Source: Bacteriovoracaceae bacterium UBA6153 (GTDB lineage Bacteria; Bdellovibrionota; Bacteriovoracia; Bacteriovoracales; Bacteriovoracaceae). Taken from it: DNA of 64,000 bases. A program made the position numbers and the translations under genes. The notes beneath the pieces were generated by a model that did no database searches, was not told the origin of the DNA, and saw only the letters and a program-made list of their open reading frames with translations. The stretch is taken from NCBI GenBank assembly GCA_002428265.1, contig DIUR01000012.1, forward strand, positions 297,756 through 361,755, in the 5' to 3' direction. Below are positions 33,067 to 43,210 of the stretch, in pieces; within the stretch, counting starts at the first letter, position 1; every line of letters starts with the position of its first letter.

Positions 33067-34521
33067 TTAAGGACCAACGGTCTTAGATGAAGAGACAAAA
33101 TTTTGAAAATTTCCTGCCTTATCTTCAATTTTTACATGAAAATAAACACTCTGGCCCAAAGTCAGGGCCGGTGACAATTCCCCTGCATTAAATTGCACAT
33201 TAGTGACACCTTGTGCTGTTTGCGTACTTGTACCCAAGACGGTGCCACTGCACCCTTGATCAAGACACACTCTCACAAGGGCTGATTTAAAGTTATCCTC
33301 TATACCTGGATTCCAGGCGACATTGACTCCAGCCGCTACCGTTGCTGTAGATAATGACATATTTATCAGAAAGCTTTGAGGAGCAATAGTGTCCAACACG
33401 AATGTCTTTTCATACGGAGTCGTGCTTACAACTCCATTTGCTGTTTGATAAAAAAGCTTTACCGTCTTAGTTCCGTCGCCTGATAGAATTGAAATATTAC
33501 CATTTGCCGTAGGTGGAGCTAGCCACTCACTGGCCAGACAGCTTGCACTCGTCGTAAGACACATTTGCTGAACACCTGCAGGTAATTCAGATAGCATGTA
33601 GCTGATTGATGTTGAGTTAAAGTAAGTCACCCCACCTTCGTAAGCGCCATTCATCAAAGTAAAATACTGGGGTTCAATCGGCCTCATATCAAAAGCTGCT
33701 CCAGGATTTAAATATAAGAATGAATAATACCCTACTGAAAAATCTGTCGCATTAAGAACAGGTACTGATAAATTATCTCTCAACCCATCTTCAAAATCAT
33801 AAACGACTGGAGCTCCTGAACAATCTGAGCTCATAAAAAATATTGTCTTCACACCAAACGGCCCATCAGTGCTCGTATCCGTCACTGGTATTTTTGCCCT
33901 TGGAGTTGTGTTCATTGGAAGACAGTTCGTTGACAGACTTGAGTTCGGTGCCTGAACTTCGCCTTTTTTATCAGCTGGAAAAACAATTTTATAACTTAAA
34001 AAATTTGTAGAATTTGGAGCGTAATAAGAACAATTGGCATTATTTAAAATAGGATTCATACACATTACTGGGAAAAAATCGTAAAATTCTCCAGTGGCAG
34101 ATTTTCTATAATCAGCATGAGAAAATTGCATTCCATTAAAATCAGATGCACATCTCAACATATTTAGATTCAGAGAAATACTTGCTTCCGCATCTTTTAA
34201 TTCTACAAAACCAGTATACGCACAACGATTTTTCCCAGTGACAGGACCATTGTTTCCTTCCCATGCAATGGCAGCAAACTCCCATTTACCTTTTTTTAAA
34301 TTTAAAGAAAGATCTTGGTTAACATCCATTAGGCCTACTCGAAATGCATCTAGCCCATCTTCACTTCTTCCAACAATAACCACACCACCATTTAAAGCAG
34401 CTGCTGCAGTAATATTACTTTTAAAGACGTTGAGTTTTACTGAAAGTGACTCAGCTTTTTTGGGCCCACAAGAAATTGCGCTTATTAAAAGTATCAAAAA
34501 TAAAATTAATTTCGAAACCAT
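33067..34521 (-). CDS. Large lipoprotein with Ig-like C-terminus
   Basis: 484 residues with a lipobox (ISAISCG). Many Cys residues occur in the first 270 residues (CAYTGF, CASDFNG, CMNPIL, SDCSG). The last 100 residues resemble a bacterial Ig-like/FN3-type domain with VYFHVKIEDKAGNF. Secreted and probably surface-facing; no enzyme motif seen. Monocistronic. Confidence 0.65.
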   Translation of the reverse strand: MVSKLILFLILLISAISCGPKKAESLSVKLNVFKSNITAAAALNGGVVIVGRSEDGLDAFRVGLMDVNQDLSLNLKKGKWEFAAIAWEGNNGPVTGKNRCAYTGFVELKDAEASISLNLNMLRCASDFNGMQFSHADYRKSATGEFYDFFPVMCMNPILNNANCSYYAPNSTNFLSYKIVFPADKKGEVQAPNSSLSTNCLPMNTTPRAKIPVTDTSTDGPFGVKTIFFMSSDCSGAPVVYDFEDGLRDNLSVPVLNATDFSVGYYSFLYLNPGAAFDMRPIEPQYFTLMNGAYEGGVTYFNSTSISYMLSELPAGVQQMCLTTSASCLASEWLAPPTANGNISILSGDGTKTVKLFYQTANGVVSTTPYEKTFVLDTIAPQSFLINMSLSTATVAAGVNVAWNPGIEDNFKSALVRVCLDQGCSGTVLGTSTQTAQGVTNVQFNAGELSPALTLGQSVYFHVKIEDKAGNFQNFVSSSKTVGP

Positions 34522-34674
34522 AAAAGCACCCTCAAGATCGCGAGTTTCATTTGGAAACTTATCGGTATAAGTAGAATTTATTTTATCACTTAAGCACTTA
34601 AGCTAATGAGCCTCCTCAGTATCTGAAGTATGTTATTGATTAGTCGAAATGTATGGTAAACGTACTGATAGTCC

Positions 34675-34702
34675 GGGGGCCACAAAGTCTGGCGACGCCC
34701 CC
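34675..34702. other. G/C-rich hairpin before the ABC-F gene end
   Basis: GGGGGC pairs with GCCCCC across a 16-base loop in the 196-bp gap between two minus-strand genes. It is the most G/C-rich spot of the neighbourhood. No T-run follows on either strand, so a terminator is not clear. Nothing else is seen in this gap. Confidence 0.3.
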
Positions 34703-34717
34703 TAAGTCACTATAATA

Positions 34718-36553
34718 TCATTGAAGAGAATCCATCTCTTTGTCGTACTTTAGTTGAATAGAATCAAGGCTTTCATTGGTATTTGTTAACTTTTCAAACA
34801 ACTGGTCTATCATTGAGTTCAATTTTCCGATGGCATGAGCATAGTCCGTAAGCTTTGAGGTATCGTTAGAACTCGTGGCCTTTTCAAGCTCTCCGCTAAT
34901 TCTTTTTAACAGCTCTTCGTTCTTTGTAATGTCGATTTCAAGCTTTTCAATTTCTTCTTTAAGCGGCTTCGTAAACTTTGCTCGCTCGATTACAATTTCT
35001 GCTTTTCTTTGCTTGATTTCTTTTTCAGTTAATTTTCTTTTTAATGTTTTGTTTGGTTTTGATTCCTCACTCTCCCATCCAATTTTTTCAAGAAAATCGT
35101 CATACGTTCCGTGAAAAAACTCAGCTGTTCCATTGTGAAAAATAACCAGCTTTGTAGCAAGGTTTCTCAACATGATTTCACTGTGGGTAACAATAATAAC
35201 TGCACCTGGAAAGTTTCCAATCTCTTCTGTAAGAGACTCGATTGATTCCATATCCAAGTGGTTGGTAGGCTCATCGAGAAGTAAGAGATTGGCCGGTTTT
35301 GCCAGGATTTTCCCCAATAAAACACGGGCACGCTCTCCACCTGATAAGACTTTAATTTTTTTCTTTGCAAGGTCACCATCAAACATCATCGTTCCACAAA
35401 TATTGCGGACTCCTGAAATTGACAGGTCACTATTTTCGGCCTGAATTTCTTCAGCGATTGTATTGTCCATATGCAGACGATTAATATTGGTCTGACCAAA
35501 ATGTCCCATCTGAGCAGACGGATGAAAACCAACTCTTCCCGTATTAGGTTTTAGATTTCCCCCAATGACATTGAGTAATGTTGACTTCCCTTTTCCGTTT
35601 TTACCAATGATAGCGATGCGGTCTTCGCGGTTAATCGGAAAACTTAAATCACTAAAAAGAACATCCTGCGGTTTATCTGGATATGAAAAACTAAGATTCT
35701 GAACTTCTGCAATTTGTTTTCCCGGACATTCAATAAATCTAAATCTAAATCCGAGTGAGTCGACGTCAGCAAGCTTGTCCATCGTGCTCATTTTTTCCAA
35801 GGCTTTCATTCGAGACTGGGCCTGAGCGGCCTTAGAAGCTTTCGCTTTAAATCTCTCAACAAATGCTTCCATCTCTTTTCTTTTTTTATCAAGATTGCCG
35901 CGGGTTTTTTCGTACATTTCTTCATCTTGAATAATTTGTTCGTAAAACTTTGCTGTATCACCTTTGATTTTCTTTAACTGCTGACGATGAAGTCCCATTG
36001 TATGAGTAATAACATCATCCATAAACTCTCTATCATGGGTAATGAGCATGATTTCGCCTGGAAAGTTTTTTAGAAAACTCTTCAGCCATCTCATACTAAC
36101 AATATCCAAATAATTGGTAGGCTCATCCAAAAGCAAAAGATTTGGCGCCTGCAGGAGAACTTTTGTTAAATTAATCCTGATCTGATAACCACCTGAAAAG
36201 CTCTTGGGATCCTTTTGCATATCCTCATCAGAAAAGCCCAATCCAGAAAGAATTTTCTCAGCTTCATGCTCCAGAAAATCGTCGGGATTTAAAACCTGAA
36301 TACATTCTTCAAGAACTGTTGGTTTTGTAAAATGGATGTGCTGCTCGAGAGCACCGAGTCTATACCCCTTAGGGATAACAATTTCTCCAGAATCAGGAGA
36401 TAACTCTTTGAGAATTAGTTTAAAAAGCGTCGATTTGCCCGAGCCGTTTCTCCCGACAAGACCTACGCGCTCGCGCTGTCCTAACTGAAAGCCGACGTTG
36501 TCAAATAGGTCTTGAGACCCGAAATGTTTGGATAAATTTTTTGCTTGTATCAT
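34718..36553 (-). CDS. ABC-F type ATP-binding protein
   Basis: 611 residues, two ABC domains with no membrane helices. Walker A motifs: GRNGSGKST (34-42) and GKNGKGKST in the second half; signatures FSGGYQIR and LSGGERARV; Walker B LLLLDEPTNYLD and LLLLDEPTNHLD. A charged linker joins the domains and the C-terminal 100 residues form a coiled coil (LTEKEIKQRKAEIV onward) as in Uup. ABC-F proteins act on ribosomes. The exact subfamily (Uup or YheS) cannot be fixed. Confidence 0.95.
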   Translation of the reverse strand: MIQAKNLSKHFGSQDLFDNVGFQLGQRERVGLVGRNGSGKSTLFKLILKELSPDSGEIVIPKGYRLGALEQHIHFTKPTVLEECIQVLNPDDFLEHEAEKILSGLGFSDEDMQKDPKSFSGGYQIRINLTKVLLQAPNLLLLDEPTNYLDIVSMRWLKSFLKNFPGEIMLITHDREFMDDVITHTMGLHRQQLKKIKGDTAKFYEQIIQDEEMYEKTRGNLDKKRKEMEAFVERFKAKASKAAQAQSRMKALEKMSTMDKLADVDSLGFRFRFIECPGKQIAEVQNLSFSYPDKPQDVLFSDLSFPINREDRIAIIGKNGKGKSTLLNVIGGNLKPNTGRVGFHPSAQMGHFGQTNINRLHMDNTIAEEIQAENSDLSISGVRNICGTMMFDGDLAKKKIKVLSGGERARVLLGKILAKPANLLLLDEPTNHLDMESIESLTEEIGNFPGAVIIVTHSEIMLRNLATKLVIFHNGTAEFFHGTYDDFLEKIGWESEESKPNKTLKRKLTEKEIKQRKAEIVIERAKFTKPLKEEIEKLEIDITKNEELLKRISGELEKATSSNDTSKLTDYAHAIGKLNSMIDQLFEKLTNTNESLDSIQLKYDKEMDSLQ

Positions 36554-36643
36554 TGTGTTCTCGCTATAGCGGGGATCTTATGCTAAAGTCTCCCAAAATT
36601 CACTATAAATTTTGACCACGTTTCTAACCAAGGATTCCTTTGC

Positions 36644-38476
36644 ATGTCTAAGAATTACTCTAAACTAAAAAACATTGCCGTAGTCGCTCACGTCGACCAT
36701 GGTAAAACTACAATGGTCGACTGTCTTTTAAGACAATCAAATACTTTCGACGAACGCGAGCAAATCGTTGAAAGAGTTATGGACTCAGGCGAAATTGAAA
36801 AAGAACGCGGGATCACAATTACAGCGAAAAACTGTGCGCTTGTTTGGAAAGAAACAAAAATTAACCTACTGGATACTCCAGGTCACGCCGACTTCGGCGG
36901 TGAAGTTGAAAGATCTCTGATGATGGTTGATGGTATCGTACTTCTGGTAGATGCTTCTGAAGGACCACTTCCTCAAACTCGTTTCGTTCTTACTAAAGCA
37001 ATGGAACAAAATTTAAAGATCGCTGTTGTTATCAACAAGATCGACAGACCCGATGAACGTATCGAAGAAGTTAAAAATGAAATTGAAGAACTATTCCTTG
37101 AACTAGCTTCAATGTTGAACATCACTGATTTCGACTTAGATATTCCTATTCTTTATGCTTCAGCAAGATCAGGTTGGGCAACTCACGATCCAAAAGTTGT
37201 AAGAACAGATGTACATCCAATTCTTGACCTTATGATTTCTGACTTCTTCCCTTCTCCACGTACTTCAGAAGGACCAGATCTTCAACTTCTTGTTACAAAC
37301 CTTTCATACTCTCCATACCTAGGACCTCTAGCTATCGGTCGTATTCAAAGAGGAACAATCAAAAAAGGTGCTAGTTACACTCTTTGTGATGTTGATAAGA
37401 AAAACAAAGCTTCAAAAATTACAGCTATTCAGGAGTTCTCGGCTCTAGCAATTACTGAAGTTGAATCAGCTGACGCTGGTGAGATCGTAATCGTTGCTGG
37501 AATCGATAACGCAAAAATTGGGGATACAATTGTATCAACATCTAAAATTGAACCACTACCACGTATTACAGTTGAACCACCTACTGTAGGGGTTCAGGTT
37601 TCAGTTTCTACGTCCCCAATGTCAGGACAAGAAGGTGAATACTTAACTTCAAGAAAGCTTGAAGAGTTCCTTCAAGACTCAATTAAAACAAACGTTGCTC
37701 TTCAATATGAAGGAACAGACGATCCCAAAGTTTTCATCCTAAAGGGACGTGGAGAACTTCAACTTGCTATCGTATTCGAACAATTACGTCGTAAAGGTTA
37801 CGAGTTAATGGTTGGTCGTCCGCAAGTTATCTTCCAAACTGATGAAAACGGCGAAAGACTAGAGCCATTTGAAAAAGTCGTTCTAGATATTCCAAACGAA
37901 TCAACAGGTGCAATCACTGAAAGACTTTCAACAAGAAAAGGGATCATGGAAAACATGATGCCACTTGGAGAAACTAGAACTCGTATGGTTTTCATTATTC
38001 CTTCACGTGGACTAATTGGTTACCGTGGGATTTTCTTAACTGATACACGCGGTGCTGGTTTAATGTCTTCTGAGTTCATGGGATACCGTCCATACACTGG
38101 AGATATGCTAGGAAGACAAAACGGAGCACTAGTTTCTGATAGAGCTGGAAAGATGACTCCATACGCTCTTTACAATCTACTATCTTCTGGAAAACAATTC
38201 GTTAAGCCGGGAGAGATGACTTACGAAGGTATGGTTATCGGTGAAGCTACTCGTCCAAACGACCTAGTATTAAACTGTGTTCGCGAGAAGCATTTAACAT
38301 CTGTAAGAACAGCTGGAAAAGATGAACAACCAATCCTACCTCCAATTGTTAACAGAACTCTTGAATGGGCACTGGACTGGATCGATAACGATGAATGGGT
38401 AGAGATCACACCTCAATCAATCCGTATCAGAAAGAAAGAGCTTCAAGGAAACAAACGTTCAGTTAAGAGATCTTAA
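36644..38476 (+). CDS. typA: Translational GTPase TypA/BipA
   Basis: 610 residues, complete. G1 AHVDHGKTT (15-23), G3 DTPGH (77-81), G4 NKID (131-134), then EF-G-like domains II, III and V and the BipA-specific C-terminal part. It binds 70S ribosomes and helps assembly under stress. Divergent from the ABC-F gene, another ribosome factor, with 90 bases between the starts. The chalcone-isomerase-like gene follows 25 bases later. Confidence 0.98.
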   Translation: MSKNYSKLKNIAVVAHVDHGKTTMVDCLLRQSNTFDEREQIVERVMDSGEIEKERGITITAKNCALVWKETKINLLDTPGHADFGGEVERSLMMVDGIVLLVDASEGPLPQTRFVLTKAMEQNLKIAVVINKIDRPDERIEEVKNEIEELFLELASMLNITDFDLDIPILYASARSGWATHDPKVVRTDVHPILDLMISDFFPSPRTSEGPDLQLLVTNLSYSPYLGPLAIGRIQRGTIKKGASYTLCDVDKKNKASKITAIQEFSALAITEVESADAGEIVIVAGIDNAKIGDTIVSTSKIEPLPRITVEPPTVGVQVSVSTSPMSGQEGEYLTSRKLEEFLQDSIKTNVALQYEGTDDPKVFILKGRGELQLAIVFEQLRRKGYELMVGRPQVIFQTDENGERLEPFEKVVLDIPNESTGAITERLSTRKGIMENMMPLGETRTRMVFIIPSRGLIGYRGIFLTDTRGAGLMSSEFMGYRPYTGDMLGRQNGALVSDRAGKMTPYALYNLLSSGKQFVKPGEMTYEGMVIGEATRPNDLVLNCVREKHLTSVRTAGKDEQPILPPIVNRTLEWALDWIDNDEWVEITPQSIRIRKKELQGNKRSVKRS

Positions 38477-38501
38477 TATTTTTAAAACCTAAGGAAAGTA
38501 G

Positions 38502-39050
38502 ATGAAATCTTTATTCTTACTAGTGATGGCTCTGACAACAATTACTGCTCATGCAATAACAGTTGATGAAGTGACTTTCGACGACAAAGTTAATGTCGCT
38601 GGAAAGGAGCTGGTCATTAATGGTGTAGGAATTAGAAAGGCTACTTTCCTTAAAATTAAAGTTTATTACGGTGCTCTTTACTTAACTCAAAAATCTACAA
38701 ACGCAGGAACATTCCTGGGAACAAGTGATCCAAAGCAAATCGTTATGCATTTTGTTCGCGATGTAGATCTTAAAGACCTGAAAAAAACTTACGGTGAAGC
38801 TTTTGAAGATGGAAACAAAGAGACATATAAGCCTCTTCTTCCAACACTTGATGCTTTTATCTCCAATATTCGCGATGTCAAAAAAGGCGAAAGAATGACT
38901 ATCACCTTCCTTCCAGATGGAGCTCAGCTTGATTTGGCCGGAAAGGTTTCTCCAAAGATTGGAGACGCAGCGTTCTCGAAAGCATTATTGAATATGTACT
39001 TCGTAAACCCGCAAGATGCTGGACTTACGAAAGGTCTGTTAGGAAATTAA
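38502..39050 (+). CDS. Secreted chalcone isomerase-like protein
   Basis: 182 residues with a signal peptide ending ITAHA. The domain has NGVGIRKATFLKIKVYYGALYL, split here by family pattern into GVGIRKATF and KIKVYYGALYL, and a late PKIGDAAFSKALLNMYF; these match bacterial chalcone-isomerase-like proteins (Chalcone_3). Such proteins bind fatty acids or are uncharacterised; plant-type catalysis is not implied. Close behind typA, possibly read through. Confidence 0.8.
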   Translation: MKSLFLLVMALTTITAHAITVDEVTFDDKVNVAGKELVINGVGIRKATFLKIKVYYGALYLTQKSTNAGTFLGTSDPKQIVMHFVRDVDLKDLKKTYGEAFEDGNKETYKPLLPTLDAFISNIRDVKKGERMTITFLPDGAQLDLAGKVSPKIGDAAFSKALLNMYFVNPQDAGLTKGLLGN

Positions 39051-39065
39051 AATCTCTCAATAATC

Positions 39066-39086
39066 GCGCCCTTATACGTAGGGCGC
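39066..39086 (+). other. G/C-rich hairpin after the chalcone isomerase-like gene
   Basis: GCGCCC and GGGCGC enclose a 9-base loop, 16 bases after the stop. No T-run follows, so it may be a weak terminator or an mRNA 3' stabiliser. The rest of the 214-bp gap shows nothing but a likely promoter for the response regulator. Confidence 0.35.
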
Positions 39087-39264
39087 CACTTACTCCTGCC
39101 ACTTTTGATAAAACCTTCCTATAAACATTTCTTCTTGACTAAGTAAAAACATATAGATATAAAGATTACCTTAAGATCTTAGCAATTTCGTTTAAGCTAA
39201 GTCTATTAGGATTTTTTGTCTTTATACTCTAAGAGGAGCAAAAGAAAATTATATGGAGAGGAAA

Positions 39265-39930
39265 ATGCACGTTACTATTGTTGATGATGTAAAAGATAAC
39301 TTAAAAAGCTACAACGAGCTATTATCTCCTACATTCAATCTAGAACTCATTCAAAACCCAGTAGATCTTTTGAGTTTCTTAGGAAAAACAGAAACAGATT
39401 TAATCATCCTCGATCTTCATATGCCGACGATGAATGGATTTGAGCTGTACGAGAAATTTAAAATATCTCATCCAGATCTCCCAGTAATCTTTTTAAGTGG
39501 TGACCCTTCTGAGGAGTCGATCATTAAAGGATTAAATCTTGGAGCTGACGACTTTATCGTTAAGCCTGTTTCACTCAGAGAGCTTGTCGCTCGCATTAAG
39601 AATAAGATTACTACAAAACAAGCAATGTCTGCGGATTCTGAAATTCTAACCTTCGATGGATTCAAACTTCATTGTGAAATGCAGATGGCAGAAATTGGTG
39701 AAGAGAAAATCCAACTTACTCCGATTGAATTTAAGCTGATTCACTTACTTGCTAAAAATCCGAATAAGGTTTTCAGCAGAGACTACATTACGAATCTTCT
39801 TTGGCCGAACATTCATGTTCAAAACCAGAACATTGATACTCACCTTTCTAACCTTAGAAAAAAGCTAATGCCTTTTTCTAAGTATATTAAAACGATTAAA
39901 TCGCGTGGGTACATTCTTCGCATTGGTTAA
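39265..39930 (+). CDS. OmpR-family response regulator
   Basis: 221 residues. Receiver domain: acidic pair in VTIVDDV, phospho-acceptor Asp50 in LIILDLHMP, Thr/Ser switch in FLSGDP, and Lys in FIVKPVS. Winged-helix DNA-binding domain at 135-221 with LTPIEFKLIHLLAK and SNLRKKL, RGYIL. No histidine kinase is nearby, so it is an orphan. The ATG at 39265 is preferred because receivers begin there; an ATG at 39253 is in frame. Followed by a strong terminator. Confidence 0.93.
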   Translation: MHVTIVDDVKDNLKSYNELLSPTFNLELIQNPVDLLSFLGKTETDLIILDLHMPTMNGFELYEKFKISHPDLPVIFLSGDPSEESIIKGLNLGADDFIVKPVSLRELVARIKNKITTKQAMSADSEILTFDGFKLHCEMQMAEIGEEKIQLTPIEFKLIHLLAKNPNKVFSRDYITNLLWPNIHVQNQNIDTHLSNLRKKLMPFSKYIKTIKSRGYILRIG

Positions 39931-40002
39931 CTGAGGCATAAAGAGAGTTGCTCAAACAAACTCTTAAAAAAAAGCCTATCTCTTTACATTTTTATACGAA
40001 AT

Positions 40003-40027
40003 AAAAAAGCTCCACTGGAGCTTTTTT
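40003..40027. terminator. Bidirectional intrinsic terminator
   Basis: AAAAAAGCTCC/GGAGCTTTTTT with a three-base loop and flanking A- and T-runs, between the response regulator gene (+) and murG (-). Confidence 0.93.
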
Positions 40028-40074
40028 TCGTTTGAGAATCGCGAGGATACATTTTAAGAATTGGATAATTAAAT

Positions 40075-41145
40075 CTAAAAGGCCTTCTCTATTTCTTCTA
40101 CAAGAAACTGAAGGCCATTTTGTTTTTGAACAGACTGTCTCGGATTTTCCATTCCAATTTCAGCAAGCGAAGCCAAAAACGACTCATCAGTTAATTCTTT
40201 CTCTTCAATAATAATAGATCCTAACTTCTTATGTGCTTCAAGTGCATTGAAAAACTGCTCGTTCTTTTGAGCGATTCTTAAAGGAACATAAATCGACTTT
40301 TTCCCGACTGCAATCAACTCACAAACGGTTCCTGCTCCAGATCTTGAAACTGTGACAGTGGCCAACTTAAAAAGCTGTATCATCTCCTGTCCGATAAAAG
40401 GAAGGGCGATGTAATCCGGATGCTCCAGCTTTTCATACTCACTATAAAAACTTTTACCTGTTTGGTGAACGACGAGATAGTTATCCGTTAAAAACTTAAA
40501 ATTCTTAACAATTAATTTATTAATCAACTGGGCACCGTTGCCTCCACCAGTCACAAAGAGAATCGGTTTTTGTGAGTCATTAAGCATGCGCCCTTTGAAA
40601 CTTACAGGCTTGATTTCTTCCGTATAGCACTCTTGTCTTAATGGATAACCTGAATAGTAAGTTTTGTTTTCATCAAAATATTTGAAAGAATCTTCAAAGC
40701 TAATAAAAACTCTATCTGCAAAAATTGAACAGATTTTATTCGCTAATCCTACTCTACTCGTCTGCTCATGGATAAAAACTTTTTTTCTTTGTAGTTTAGC
40801 TGCAATAACAACAGGCACTGAAACAAAGCCACCGCTTGAAAAAACTAATGTATTTTTTCTTTTAAATTTCCAAAGAACTTTGAATGAATCAATCAGTCCC
40901 AAAAAAACTCTACTGATGTCTTTCATGTTTTCCATTGAAAGATATCTTCTTAGCTTTCCAGTATGAATAGGGTGATAAACGAGTTTGTAGTCAGCAACAA
41001 GTTCGCGCTCAATACTACTAATACCTCCGATATAGTGAACATCGTAAGACGAGTTTTGATTGATTTGTTTTAAAATAGTCAGCGCTGGCATAACGTGCCC
41101 GCCAGAGCCACCACCGGTAAAGACTAAAGTTTTATGTGTCGACAT
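40075..41145 (-). CDS. murG: MurG-type UDP-GlcNAc transferase
   Basis: 356 residues, GT-B fold. MurG adds GlcNAc to lipid I to make lipid II. The glycine loop TGGGSGGHVMPAL (10-22) and the UDP-binding region SRSGAGTVCELIAVGK with NEQFFNA are diagnostic; IHEQTSRVGLAN is the conserved central motif. It is not in a dcw cluster: neighbours are a helicase and a response regulator, so this may be a displaced or second copy. A terminator lies just upstream. Confidence 0.87.
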   Translation of the reverse strand: MSTHKTLVFTGGGSGGHVMPALTILKQINQNSSYDVHYIGGISSIERELVADYKLVYHPIHTGKLRRYLSMENMKDISRVFLGLIDSFKVLWKFKRKNTLVFSSGGFVSVPVVIAAKLQRKKVFIHEQTSRVGLANKICSIFADRVFISFEDSFKYFDENKTYYSGYPLRQECYTEEIKPVSFKGRMLNDSQKPILFVTGGGNGAQLINKLIVKNFKFLTDNYLVVHQTGKSFYSEYEKLEHPDYIALPFIGQEMIQLFKLATVTVSRSGAGTVCELIAVGKKSIYVPLRIAQKNEQFFNALEAHKKLGSIIIEEKELTDESFLASLAEIGMENPRQSVQKQNGLQFLVEEIEKAF

Positions 41146-41166
41146 ATCAAGCCTCTAAAATAAAAA

Positions 41167-41186
41167 AGCGCCCGGTTAAGGGCGCT
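41167..41186 (-). terminator. Terminator of the DEAD-box helicase gene
   Basis: On the minus strand AGCGCCC/GGGCGCT with a 6-base loop is followed by a T-run. It separates the helicase gene from murG, so murG needs its own promoter. Confidence 0.88.
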
Positions 41187-41221
41187 CTTATTAATCAATG
41201 CTTAATTATAGATAGAATTAA

Positions 41222-43048
41222 TTAAGAACGGAAAGATCTTTCAGAAGAAGGTCTTCCTTCTGATCTGTTTCCACCGTATCCACCGCCATTAGCGTTTCTA
41301 TTGTTGCTTCCACTTCTGAAGCTTGGACGACGATCTCTGTCTCCACCGCCGTATGCTGGACGACTCATTGGAGCTGAGCGCGTAAGTTCGAAGCGAACAT
41401 TGCGGTCAATAATCATTGGATTGTTAGTCTTTAATAAAACCTCACCAAATTGCTCTGGAACTTCAAGGAAAGAGAAAGTCTCTTTCATGTCTACGTTTCT
41501 GATCATGCGCTCATCAACGTTTACCATTCCAGCGATTCCACCAAGAAGTGACTTAAGAGTTAATCCGTGGTCCTTTCCGATGTTAACGAAGAATCTCATG
41601 TTACCTGTAGAAGTTCCGCGCCCTTGAGGTGCTGCGTCTCTTGATCTTCCTGCACCTGAGTCACGTGAATCACGGTTGAAATCTCTTCCTTGGTCTCTGT
41701 TATTGTCACGGCTGTCCGGACGTCTTTCAGCAACTTCTAATGAAGGAGCGTGATCGTAACGAGTGATCTGAGAAGCGAACAAGTGGTTATACATAACCTT
41801 TAGAAGGTCAGCTTTATCCATGTCTGCGAATTTTTCAGCAAACACTTCATCTGTTTCAAGTCTGTCTAACTTTTCAATTAGCGTATCGAATTTTTTGATC
41901 TCTTTTCTAACAAGAACTTGTTTTAGTTCTGTTGGAGTTGGAAGAGTTGCTTGAACGATGCGAGCTTTCGTATTGTTTTCTACCATACGAAGTCTGTAAC
42001 GCTCATTTGGCTCAACAAGAGTGATCGCTGTTCCCTTAAGACCAGCTCTACCTGTTCTACCAATACGGTGAACGTAAGATTCTATATCCTGAGGAAGACC
42101 GTAGTTAATAACGTGAGTAAGGTTGTCTACGTCAATTCCGCGAGCGGCAACATCAGTACAAACAAGCATGTTGATTTTTTTCAACTTGAAGTTCTTCATT
42201 GTGATGTCACGTTGCTGCTGAGACATATCTCCGTGCATAGAATCTGATGGGTATCCACGTGCATTCAATTCGTCTGCAAGAGTTTTAGCATCAATTTTCG
42301 TACGACAGAAAATCATTCCGTAGTAATCGTCTAGAGAATCAAGGATTCTGCAAACAGCTTCACTCATGTGAGAGTGACGAACTACGTAGTGCTTTTGATC
42401 GATAGACTCGTTTGAAAGAGTTGTCTTCTTAACTTTAATAACCAATGGGTCTTTTAAGTAAGTTTTGATTAACGATAAAATTGGAGCTGGCATAGTTGCC
42501 GAGAACATCCAAGTTTTTCTCTCTTCACCTAAGTTAGAAAGAATTTGTTTTACGTCGTCGATAAATCCCATATCTAACATTTCATCTGCTTCATCTAGAA
42601 CAGCATATTTAGCGTTATCAAGGATTAGAACTCCACGATCGATAAGATCCAGAACACGTCCTGGAGTTCCTACTACGATTTGTGGGCGATCTTTTCTAAG
42701 GCCTCTAACTTGTGCTTCTGTAGAAACACCACCGTAAACGGCAAGAGTCTTAATTTTTTCGTACTTAGAGAATTTTTTGATTTCTTCAGTAATCTGGTTA
42801 GCTAACTCACGTGTGGGAGTTAAGATTAGTGCTTGAACGTCACGGTTGTTTGCATCTACTTTGTTTAAAAGTGGAAGTGCGAAAGCAGCAGTTTTACCTG
42901 TACCCGTTTGTGCTTGTCCTACAAAGTCTGTCTCTGTAGTTGCAAGAGCTGGAATAGCTTCTGCTTGAATGTCTGTTGGTGTTACATAGCCTCTTTCAGT
43001 GATCGCACGGATCAATGACTCACGTAGTGGCAATTCTTGAAATGTCAC
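41222..43048 (-). CDS. deaD: DEAD-box ATP-dependent RNA helicase
   Basis: 608 residues. Q motif near residue 25, motif I AQTGTGKT (46-53), DEAD (152-155), SAT (183-185), and HRIGRTGRAG in the second RecA domain. Residues about 490-570 form a DbpA-type RNA-binding domain, then an Arg/Gly/Ser/Asn-rich disordered tail. Length and layout match DeaD/CsdA, which unwinds mRNA and ribosomal RNA at low temperature. CGAGG upstream of the start. Monocistronic. Confidence 0.94.
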   Translation of the reverse strand: MTFQELPLRESLIRAITERGYVTPTDIQAEAIPALATTETDFVGQAQTGTGKTAAFALPLLNKVDANNRDVQALILTPTRELANQITEEIKKFSKYEKIKTLAVYGGVSTEAQVRGLRKDRPQIVVGTPGRVLDLIDRGVLILDNAKYAVLDEADEMLDMGFIDDVKQILSNLGEERKTWMFSATMPAPILSLIKTYLKDPLVIKVKKTTLSNESIDQKHYVVRHSHMSEAVCRILDSLDDYYGMIFCRTKIDAKTLADELNARGYPSDSMHGDMSQQQRDITMKNFKLKKINMLVCTDVAARGIDVDNLTHVINYGLPQDIESYVHRIGRTGRAGLKGTAITLVEPNERYRLRMVENNTKARIVQATLPTPTELKQVLVRKEIKKFDTLIEKLDRLETDEVFAEKFADMDKADLLKVMYNHLFASQITRYDHAPSLEVAERRPDSRDNNRDQGRDFNRDSRDSGAGRSRDAAPQGRGTSTGNMRFFVNIGKDHGLTLKSLLGGIAGMVNVDERMIRNVDMKETFSFLEVPEQFGEVLLKTNNPMIIDRNVRFELTRSAPMSRPAYGGGDRDRRPSFRSGSNNRNANGGGYGGNRSEGRPSSERSFRS

Positions 43049-43210
43049 TTAATACCTCGTTGAATTTTGGGTTTCATCTTCGAAATTGCTCTAAATGAAA
43101 CTTGAACCAAAAGACGCAAGAAAAGCTTCATCGAAGAAAGAAACGATTAATTTGTTAAAATGCTTCTACGACATTAAAAACGATACGGCTAGCCCTATGT
43201 GTAAAAAAGA

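Noticed and set aside
40075..41145. Alternative view as another GT-B glycosyltransferase instead of MurG
   Set aside because: The glycine loop, HEQ motif and UDP-binding region together fit MurG best, though the location outside a dcw cluster is odd.
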